Of a stretch of 6,191 bases of DNA, positions 1 through 6,191 are shown piece by piece (within the stretch, counting starts at the first letter, position 1; every line of letters starts with the position of its first letter). A program made the translations under genes and the position numbers. Origin of the DNA: Saprospiraceae bacterium (GTDB taxonomy: Bacteria > Bacteroidota > Bacteroidia > Chitinophagales > Saprospiraceae); assembly GCA_020630355.1 (NCBI GenBank), contig JAHDBO010000127.1, positions 1-6,191 of the forward strand. The letters are read 5' to 3'. The notes below the pieces were generated by a model. The model was not told the DNA's origin, did no database searches, and saw only the letters and a program-made list of their open reading frames with translations.

Positions 1-52
1 TACAAAATCATTTAGAATAATTACTAATAAACCTCCATCAAAACGAAATAAA

Positions 53-703
53 ATGAAAACAAAAAGCCTTCCTTATTTTAGACTATTGCTCGTAGCCACT
101 TTGATTAATCTGGTCGTACTTTTTATACGAGGAAAGACACAAGGTACCCATGACTATGATTTTTTGGTATGGAATCTATTTCTAGGCTTTCTACCTTTAT
201 TGGTAGCTTGGATTCTTAATTATTTTGAAGGCAGATTGAGTAACTTTATTTTCTATTTTGCTAGTTTTATCTGGTTGATTTTCTATCCCAATGCACCCTA
301 CATGATAAGTGATGTGATTCATGTAGAAGGAGAGATAAACTCTATTACCCGCATATTCAATGGACTGATTATTTTTTCATTGGCGATGCTGTCCCTTTTT
401 TATGGTTTTTTATCCATTAAAATAATGCATAGATTATTTGAAAATAAATTGAATAAAAAATGGGCAAACGTTTCTCTGTTTTTAGCATTATTGTTGAGTT
501 GTTTGGCATTTTATATGGGGCGGATAATCAGATTGAATTCATGGCAGGTGATTACAGAACCTCTCGTGGTGATTAGAGAGACGATTGAAGGGTTGTTCCC
601 GATAGGAGCACACTTGGATGCCTATGTGCTCATGCTTTTGTTTGGAGGGATACAATACATGTTGTTACAGATGATGAAGGATGTCAATGATGTCAAAAGG
701 TAG
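53..703 (+). CDS. DUF1361 family integral membrane protein
   Basis: A 216-residue, very hydrophobic protein with about six predicted membrane segments (roughly residues 9-26, 37-57, 63-80, 100-124, 138-157 and 186-207), so it should sit in the cytoplasmic membrane. The family call rests on recognisable DUF1361 landmarks: the WNLFLGFLP stretch at 40-48, the YPNAPYMISDVIH motif at 78-90 and the GRIIRLNSW motif at 156-164. The length is about normal for the family. The biochemical role of DUF1361 proteins is unknown and the sequence suggests no catalytic activity, although the conserved PNAPY, Asp and His positions between helices may form a functional loop. The ATG at 53 was chosen because a basic MKTK start leads directly into the first helix. 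The frame stays open to the left edge of the window with no other ATG, so a longer form cannot be strictly excluded, but the upstream bases look like an AT-rich leader. No Shine-Dalgarno sequence is present. The next gene begins 83 bp downstream on the same strand; cotranscription is possible but not shown. Confidence 0.85.
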   Translation: MKTKSLPYFRLLLVATLINLVVLFIRGKTQGTHDYDFLVWNLFLGFLPLLVAWILNYFEGRLSNFIFYFASFIWLIFYPNAPYMISDVIHVEGEINSITRIFNGLIIFSLAMLSLFYGFLSIKIMHRLFENKLNKKWANVSLFLALLLSCLAFYMGRIIRLNSWQVITEPLVVIRETIEGLFPIGAHLDAYVLMLLFGGIQYMLLQMMKDVNDVKR

Positions 704-730
704 TTCTTTAAAGTGTATCAGCATAAAAAT

Positions 731-741
731 GGATTGAATCC
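731..741. other. Short perfect inverted repeat in the leader of the kinase gene
   Basis: GGATT-G-AATCC is a perfect 5-bp dyad around a single central base, 46 bp upstream of the kinase start. The one-base spacer makes it a poor RNA hairpin, so if it matters it would be as a site for a dimeric DNA-binding protein. An 11-bp dyad can easily occur by chance, and there is no second copy in the intergenic region. Confidence 0.15.
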
Positions 742-762
742 CCGACTTATTCTAGCTATTTA

Positions 763-786
763 AAAACAAAACAAAACAAAACAAAA
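763..786 (+). repeat. (AAAAC)4 pentanucleotide tandem repeat abutting the start codon
   Basis: Four perfect AAAAC units occupy 763-782, followed by AAAA and then directly by the ATG at 787. The C residues fall at 767, 772, 777 and 782. There is no Shine-Dalgarno match, so this unstructured A-rich stretch is the whole ribosome-binding region; A-rich leaders of this kind are typical of Bacteroidota mRNAs. Because it is a simple tandem repeat, gain or loss of units could change leader length and translation strength without touching the reading frame. The repeat is seen directly; its regulatory effect is inference. Confidence 0.8.
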
Positions 787-3700
787 ATGGAAAAACAGAT
801 TGCAAACTACGAAGTGAAGGAGCTCCTCTTCAATGGTAAGCACACGGTTGTTTATAGGGCTGTCGATAAAGTGAATAAAGAGAAGGTTGTCTTAAAAACC
901 CTTCAAAAGGAATATCCAGAACCGACCGAAGTTGCTCAGTTACGCCTAGAGTATGATTTGCTTTCCCAAATTCATTTAGATGGTGTCTGCAAAGCAAAAG
1001 AATTAACTACCGCTAAGAATAAACCCGTCCTTGTATTGGAGGATTTTGGTGGAGAAGCTTTAGCGACTTACTTGAAAGAGAAGGAAGTGACTTTTGTAGA
1101 AGGCATGAAGATAGCGATTGCCTTAGCAGATACACTGATTCAGCTTCATGGGATGAAAATAGTCCATAAGGATATTAATTTGACCAATATCTTGATCAAC
1201 CCCCATTCCAAAGAAGTGAAGGTGATAGATTTTGGAATATCAAGCCGACTAGATTCAGAAAGGGTAGGAGCAGATAACCCAAACCAAATGGAGGGGACGC
1301 TACCTTATATGTCGCCCGAGCAAACTGGAAGGATGAATCGCTCTATAGACACGAGAACAGATTTATACTCTTTGGGGATTAGCCTCTATCAGATATTTAC
1401 GGGGCAATTGCCTTTCCAATCGCTGGATCCAATGGAAATCGTCTATTTTCATATCGCTGGCGTAGTACAGGCACCACAAGAAATCAATGCTGATTTACCC
1501 GAAACCCTGTCTCAGATCATTTTGAAACTTTGCGCCAAGACGGCTGAAGAGCGGTATCAAAGCGCAATTGGTTTAAAATATGATTTAGAACGTTGTTTGA
1601 AAAGCTACGAAGAGGAAGGGATGGCAGCTACTTTTCCTTTGGCGGAAAAAGACCTCAACAATAGATTCCAGATTCCCGAAAAACTCTATGGTCGAAAGCA
1701 TGAAATTAACCAACTCCTAGAGACCTTTGAGCGTGTCGAACAGGGCAAGGATACACTGTTTTTAATCAAAGGAGCAGCAGGAATCGGGAAAACCGCACTC
1801 ATCAATGAAATCCATAAGCCGATTGCTAGCAAAAATGGTTATTTCATTTCTGGTAAATTCGACCAGTTCAAAGTGGATATGCCTTTTTACGCTTTCACAA
1901 AAGCTTTTGAGGAATTGGTCCGCTATCTGGCAGGTGAGTCGGCGGACAAACTTAGATTTATTCAGAAAGAACTGGCGGACAAACTAGGATTGAATATAGC
2001 CCTGATGGTCGAACAGGTACCTGCTTTGGAGACAATACTAGGAAAGCAGGACAAAACGGTTGACCTTAACCCCTCCGAGGCACAAAGCCGCTTTTTTTAT
2101 ACCATTATCCAGTTCATCGAGGTTTTTGCGAAAGCCGAACATCCACTCACTATTTTTATAGATGACTGGCAATGGACGGATGATGCTTCTATCCGATTGA
2201 TACAGGAATTGGTGACTAAGGAAATCCCGCATTTCATGCTCATAGGAGCTTACAGGGACAACGAGGTACAGGCTGGACATCCCGTGTTGTTGACCCTCGA
2301 AAACATTAAGAAATTCAAAGAAATAAGAGAGCTTAGTCTTAACGCATTGGAAGAAAGCCATATTAATGAAATGCTTGCCGATACCTTAATGACCAATCTT
2401 GAAACAAGTAAGGAATTGACTGCTATTTTGTATAAAAATACTGCTGGGAATCCTTTCTATATCATAGAGCTACTGAAAAATATTCACAATCAAGGCTTGA
2501 TATGGTTTGATAATAATCAGAATAAATGGACTTGGGATATTGATGCAATCAAAGCATTGAAAATTTCTAGCAATGTAGTGGATTTCATGATAGAACAACT
2601 ACAGAAACTGGATATAGATTGTCAAAAGCTACTGCAAACTGCAGCCTCGATTGGAGAGCAGTTTGATTTAAAAACGCTTACGAGAGTAGTTGATAAATCG
2701 GCAGCGAGCGTTGTGGCACTATTAGAGCCAGCGGTCAACGAGGAAATTATATTCCCAGTGGATACCTCTTATAAGCTAATTCGAGAAAATGAGGACTTTG
2801 GTTTGTCTTATCGGTTTATGCACGATAAAATTCAACAATCGGCCTATCAACTAACTGCTGCACCAGAAAGAGAAAAGGTTCACTATGTCATCGGGAAGAT
2901 TATAAAAGAGGCTTTAACGCCAGCGAAGCGAGAAGAGCAGATTATTGATTTGGTTCGACATTTAAATTTGGGGAAATCAGAGATTACAAGCGAAAAAGAA
3001 ACGCTAGAACTCGTAGAAATGAATCTCCTCGCTGGTCAAAAAGCAGAATCTGCTATCGCTTATAAGGCCGCAAAGAACTACTTCAAGACGGGTATTGAAT
3101 TGCTACATTCAAATGCCTGGACAGACGACTATGACTTGGTTTATGCCTTGCACAAAGGTTTGGCAAAAAATGCCTATTTGAGCCAAGATTTTGAATTGGC
3201 TGAAAAAACAGCAGAGACTGTTCTGAACAAAGCCTCCTCCAAATTGGATAAAATCCAAATGATTTCGATGCGTGTTCGTCAATATGTGACCATTGGTAAG
3301 ATGGACGAAGCAATCGACTTAGGCTTGAGCGGCTTGGCAATGCTCGGATATGACATTCCAAAAAGACCAGATGATGCTAGCGTCGGAGCTACTTTGGGTG
3401 CATTGCATCAGCAGTACATCGCCCGTACACCCGATTCTATTTTGAACGGACCCGTTATCGAAAATCAAGAACAACAGGAAGCTGCTAGTTTGATGATTGA
3501 GTTAGGACTGTCTGCTTATGTGCTGGGTAATGCGAATCTATACACTATATTATCCTTGGAAGTCTTTCGTATGACTTTAGATAAGGGGATTTGTCCTGAA
3601 TCTTCTAGCTCTTGTATTACGATGGGGGCGATGTTAGGGAATTTGTTCGGTGATATGGAATCTGCCAATAAGCTAGGATTATTGGCACTGGAAATTGTTG

Positions 3701-5979
3701 AAAAATTGAACAGTGTATCGTATAGATGTCGTGCGATTGCCACTTATGGGATTGTCACAGGGCATTACAACATGCATTGGTCGGAGTTTGAGACATTCTA
3801 TCAAAAGGGCTTGAAAGCGGGTTATGCTTCGGGCGACCAGTTCATGATAGCCTGTTGTGCGAAGTATTCGAGTGGTTGGGAGCCTAGCGACACGCTCGAA
3901 AATATGATGACCAAACAACGAGAGTACCTCAAAATAATCGAGAATACGGCTTACCAAGATTTGATAGACGCAGCAAAAATCAATCTACAAGTTCATAAGA
4001 AACTGAGTGGCGTTTCTCCAGATTTGGGCAGTCTTAGTGATGAGGAGTTTGATGCGCAACAGTGTTTGGCAAATATGTTAGAGCGTAATTATTATTCTGG
4101 GATGGGCTTCATAAACACTCGTCATGCTGAGTTGCTTTTGGCCAATGAAGAATACGAAAGGGCTTGGGAAGTCATCCAGCAAAACGCACCGTTTGAACCT
4201 GCCTTGTTCAGCCTGATTTACTTGACCTACCTCTGTCACACCAGCTTCTTCACTTGTGCAGGCTATCTCTCTTATGTTGATAATCCACCAGAAGAAGCCT
4301 TGAAAGAAAAAATGGCGACCGAACTGGAAAAGATGAAAAAGTGGGCGGCACACCGACCAGAGAATTTCCTGCATTGGCAGTTGATGATGGAGGCGGAGTT
4401 GGCCGCTTTAGAAAATGATTTCAAAAATGCCTCTATTTTATATGAAAAAGCCATTCAAACCGCAGGAAAGAACAATTGGTTGTACAATGAGGCTTACGCT
4501 AATGAATTGGCCGCAAAATTCTATCACAGAAACGGTGTTTTGACATCTGCGAGAGCATATTTCAAAGAAGCGGTTTATTTGTATAAAAGAAGAGGAGCCT
4601 GGGGGAAAATCAATGTGTTAAAAACACATTTCCCCGATATGATAAATACTGCTAAGGAACAACCCTTCCAAGATTCGGGTACTTTGAGGACGAACTCCAT
4701 TACAAGTACCACATTGGGGAGCACTCGAACAGGCAGCTATCAGAATTTTGATATTCTAGCACTGGTCAAATCCTATCAAGCCATTTCGGAGGAAATCGAG
4801 TTTGAGGCACTAATGGATAAGATGATGCGCATTACGATGATGACGGCTGGTGCTGAAAAAGGAAAACTGATTTTGATAGAAAATGATCGACCCATTGTGC
4901 AAGCATCCGCTAAAGGAGAACGGATAGAAACGATGGTTAACCTCCCCGTTGCTGAAGCAACAGACCTTCCTGTTTCGATTATCAACTACGTTTCAAGGAT
5001 GCAGCAAGCCGTTATTTTGGATAATGCGGCGGAGGAAGGTGATTTTAAGAAAGATAATTATATCCAAAAGGATGCGGTGAAATCGGTGCTGTGTAGCCCG
5101 ATAGTCCTGCTCAATAAACTGTACGGTATTATCTATTTGGAAAACAGCCTTTCGGTAGGCGCATTTACCAATGACAGGCTTCAGATGCTGGAATTGTTAT
5201 CTTCTCAAATGGCCATTTCCATCAACAACGCTGGTGTCTATGAAAACTTGGAACAGATTGTGGCCGAGCGGACGCAACAGTTGGAAGATTTGAACCATAC
5301 CAAAGATAGAATTTTTGCCATTCTGGGGCATGATTTGAAAAAACCAGCCATCGCCTTCAGGGGAATTGCTAAGAAGGTCAATTACTTGTTGAGGAAGAAG
5401 GACTATGATAAAATCAATTTGATAGGGGAAGGCATAGAAAAAAATGCCTTTGCACTCAACAAACTCATTGATAATCTTTTGAATTGGGCACTGACTCAAA
5501 AGAAAGCAATGGCATATCAGCCAGAAAATATAGTAATGGCAGATGCTCTAGAAGAGGTGACTTCCTTGTTCATCCAAATAGCGGTCAACAAGCAGATAGA
5601 ATTGGTGGCTTCAGTGGAAGGGGATGTTCAAGTATGGGCGGATAGAAATGCACTTACGACGGTCATCCGAAACTTGGTAGACAATGCCCTGAAATATTCG
5701 GAAGCGAATAGTCAAATCAAAATTAATTGTACCACTGACAACGGGAAGGTACGTCTTAGCGTCTCTGATGCTGGGACTGGGATTCCAGCGGATAAAATCG
5801 CTGATTTGTTTGAGCTGAAAAAAGATAAAAGTGTGAAAGGAACGGCAGGCGAAAAAGGGACAGGACTTGGTTTACACCTAGTTCACGAATTGGTAAAACT
5901 AAACGAAGGAGAAATTGCTGTAGAAAGTACCCTAGGGGAAGGTAGTACATTTACAGTAAGCTTGCCAAGCAAAAATTGA
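787..5979 (+). CDS. Trifunctional Ser/Thr kinase-like / AAA ATPase / GAF sensor histidine kinase
   Basis: A 1730-residue soluble protein with no signal peptide or membrane segment, so a cytoplasmic sensor. The Ser/Thr-kinase domain spans about 8-270: a weak glycine-rich loop (only Gly17), Lys37, likely helix-C Glu55, HKDINLTN at 127-134 with catalytic Asp129 and Asn134, DFG at 148-150 and SPE at 176-178. An AAA_16/STAND-type ATPase spans about 299-565, with P-loop GAAGIGKT at 329-336, Walker-B-like FIDDWQW at 457-463 and GAYRDNEV at 487-494. A helical, TPR-like region spans about 740-1290, then a Ser/Thr-rich linker (1297-1317), a GAF domain (about 1323-1480), a coiled signalling helix (about 1484-1508) and HisKA with phospho-acceptor His1515 in GHDLKKP. 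HATPase_c spans about 1610-1727, with N box Asn1629/Asn1633, G1 box DAGTG at 1661-1665 and G2 box GTGLGL at 1691-1696. Domain order and length fit the HstK-like trifunctional kinases known in cyanobacteria and other bacteria. There is no receiver domain, so the response regulator must act in trans. The ligand of the GAF domain cannot be read from sequence. The ATG at 787 places the kinase fold right at the N-terminus, as is usual for the family. The frame is intact. Confidence 0.93.
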   Translation: MEKQIANYEVKELLFNGKHTVVYRAVDKVNKEKVVLKTLQKEYPEPTEVAQLRLEYDLLSQIHLDGVCKAKELTTAKNKPVLVLEDFGGEALATYLKEKEVTFVEGMKIAIALADTLIQLHGMKIVHKDINLTNILINPHSKEVKVIDFGISSRLDSERVGADNPNQMEGTLPYMSPEQTGRMNRSIDTRTDLYSLGISLYQIFTGQLPFQSLDPMEIVYFHIAGVVQAPQEINADLPETLSQIILKLCAKTAEERYQSAIGLKYDLERCLKSYEEEGMAATFPLAEKDLNNRFQIPEKLYGRKHEINQLLETFERVEQGKDTLFLIKGAAGIGKTALINEIHKPIASKNGYFISGKFDQFKVDMPFYAFTKAFEELVRYLAGESADKLRFIQKELADKLGLNIALMVEQVPALETILGKQDKTVDLNPSEAQSRFFYTIIQFIEVFAKAEHPLTIFIDDWQWTDDASIRLIQELVTKEIPHFMLIGAYRDNEVQAGHPVLLTLENIKKFKEIRELSLNALEESHINEMLADTLMTNLETSKELTAILYKNTAGNPFYIIELLKNIHNQGLIWFDNNQNKWTWDIDAIKALKISSNVVDFMIEQLQKLDIDCQKLLQTAASIGEQFDLKTLTRVVDKSAASVVALLEPAVNEEIIFPVDTSYKLIRENEDFGLSYRFMHDKIQQSAYQLTAAPEREKVHYVIGKIIKEALTPAKREEQIIDLVRHLNLGKSEITSEKETLELVEMNLLAGQKAESAIAYKAAKNYFKTGIELLHSNAWTDDYDLVYALHKGLAKNAYLSQDFELAEKTAETVLNKASSKLDKIQMISMRVRQYVTIGKMDEAIDLGLSGLAMLGYDIPKRPDDASVGATLGALHQQYIARTPDSILNGPVIENQEQQEAASLMIELGLSAYVLGNANLYTILSLEVFRMTLDKGICPESSSSCITMGAMLGNLFGDMESANKLGLLALEIVEKLNSVSYRCRAIATYGIVTGHYNMHWSEFETFYQKGLKAGYASGDQFMIACCAKYSSGWEPSDTLENMMTKQREYLKIIENTAYQDLIDAAKINLQVHKKLSGVSPDLGSLSDEEFDAQQCLANMLERNYYSGMGFINTRHAELLLANEEYERAWEVIQQNAPFEPALFSLIYLTYLCHTSFFTCAGYLSYVDNPPEEALKEKMATELEKMKKWAAHRPENFLHWQLMMEAELAALENDFKNASILYEKAIQTAGKNNWLYNEAYANELAAKFYHRNGVLTSARAYFKEAVYLYKRRGAWGKINVLKTHFPDMINTAKEQPFQDSGTLRTNSITSTTLGSTRTGSYQNFDILALVKSYQAISEEIEFEALMDKMMRITMMTAGAEKGKLILIENDRPIVQASAKGERIETMVNLPVAEATDLPVSIINYVSRMQQAVILDNAAEEGDFKKDNYIQKDAVKSVLCSPIVLLNKLYGIIYLENSLSVGAFTNDRLQMLELLSSQMAISINNAGVYENLEQIVAERTQQLEDLNHTKDRIFAILGHDLKKPAIAFRGIAKKVNYLLRKKDYDKINLIGEGIEKNAFALNKLIDNLLNWALTQKKAMAYQPENIVMADALEEVTSLFIQIAVNKQIELVASVEGDVQVWADRNALTTVIRNLVDNALKYSEANSQIKINCTTDNGKVRLSVSDAGTGIPADKIADLFELKKDKSVKGTAGEKGTGLGLHLVHELVKLNEGEIAVESTLGEGSTFTVSLPSKN

Positions 5980-6016
5980 CGAATCTATTTTTTCATTCCT
6001 CTTTATCCAATCAGCT

Positions 6017-6191
6017 ATGAATCTTTGGCTTATAGCATTCTTTTTATGGGGATTTCCTATGACCATGTATCGGGGTCGCTTTCGCAAAATGGTTTACGAA
6101 ACCGATGATTGGAAAATCAATATCCAGCCCTATTTTTGGAAAGAGATAAAGGGACTTTTTGGCAATCTTTATCCTAATAATCCCGAATATA
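6017..6191 (+). CDS. Hypothetical protein, 5' part only (cut by window edge)
   Basis: An open frame begins with ATG at 6017 and is still open at the right edge, giving 58 complete codons. The visible protein starts with a short hydrophobic stretch (about residues 1-14, MNLWLIAFFLWGFP) followed by a strongly basic segment (YRGRFRK, 18-24), which resembles a signal anchor with its positive side in the cytoplasm. The rest is polar and aromatic, with TDDWKINIQPYFWKEIKGLF at 29-48. I do not recognise the family, and too little is visible to assign a function. It lies 37 bp after the kinase stop on the same strand with no convincing terminator between, so it may be cotranscribed with the kinase gene. 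No Shine-Dalgarno sequence precedes the ATG, as for the other two genes. The open frame, lack of any competing gene and protein-like composition support it as real; later in-frame Met codons at residues 15 and 17 are less likely starts because they would remove the hydrophobic segment. Confidence 0.65.
   Translation, partial: MNLWLIAFFLWGFPMTMYRGRFRKMVYETDDWKINIQPYFWKEIKGLFGNLYPNNPEY

Noticed and set aside
2..52. In-frame open codons upstream of the DUF1361 start, reaching the left edge.
   Set aside because: There is no start codon in view, the composition is AT-rich leader-like, and the ATG at 53 already gives a complete N-terminus of normal family length.
731..764. Possible Bacteroidota-type promoter: TTG at 734-736 followed about 16 bp later by TAGCTATT at 753-760.
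   Set aside because: The -7 element matches TAnnTTTG only partly and the spacing is at the short limit, so AT-rich DNA would give such a match by chance.
1805..1987. Plus-strand 60-codon open frame in another frame within the ATPase domain.
   Set aside because: It overlaps the P-loop-proximal part of the intact 1730-residue frame and has no recognisable features; an out-of-frame shadow.
2038..2361. Minus-strand open frame of 107 codons inside the kinase gene; several similar ones occur at 3083-3361, 3516-3957, 4078-4454, 4776-4985, 5197-5499 and 5756-5950.
   Set aside because: All are antisense to a clearly coding, domain-rich frame, and their translations show no family resemblance or plausible gene context.
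53..5979. The idea that the DUF1361 protein is the membrane sensor partner of the kinase.
   Set aside because: Only strand and an 83-bp distance support it. DUF1361 has no known signalling role, and the kinase gene has its own distinct leader.
5971..5993. AAAAAT followed 10 bases later by ATTTTT(T) around the kinase stop codon, as a candidate terminator.
   Set aside because: The stem would be only A-T pairs overlapping the end of the coding sequence, with no G-C pairs; too weak to call a terminator.

Overview
The window most likely comes from a member of the Bacteroidota. All three genes lie on the + strand. Their starts are preceded by A-rich or T-rich leaders with no Shine-Dalgarno match, base composition is moderately AT-rich, and the histidine-kinase core has the GHDLKKP H-box and EKGTGLGL G2 box usual in that phylum. 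This assignment rests on style rather than on a marker gene.

Layout: positions 53-703 encode a small polytopic membrane protein of the DUF1361 family. An 83-bp gap follows and ends in four tandem AAAAC units that run straight into the next start codon. Positions 787-5979, about 84% of the window, hold one giant gene for a 1730-residue soluble signalling protein. Its order is Ser/Thr-kinase-like domain, AAA/STAND-type ATPase, long TPR-like helical region, Ser/Thr-rich linker, GAF domain, signalling helix, and HisKA plus HATPase histidine-kinase core. After 37 bp a third gene starts at 6017 and runs off the right edge; only its first 58 codons are visible and I do not recognise it.

The giant protein is the centre of interest. 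It matches the known architecture of trifunctional Ser/Thr kinase / ATPase / sensor histidine kinases, best known from cyanobacteria (HstK-like proteins) and also found in other bacteria. It has no receiver domain and no response-regulator gene is visible beside it, so any phosphoryl acceptor must be encoded elsewhere. The kinase catalytic loop is non-canonical (HKDIN instead of HRDLK) and the glycine-rich loop is eroded, whereas the ATPase P-loop and the histidine-kinase boxes look intact. Nothing in the sequence ties the DUF1361 protein functionally to the kinase.

I found no RNA genes, mobile elements, CRISPR arrays or convincing terminators. The architecture is unusual but not a new system; the less documented details are the repeat-bearing leader and the Ser/Thr-rich linker.
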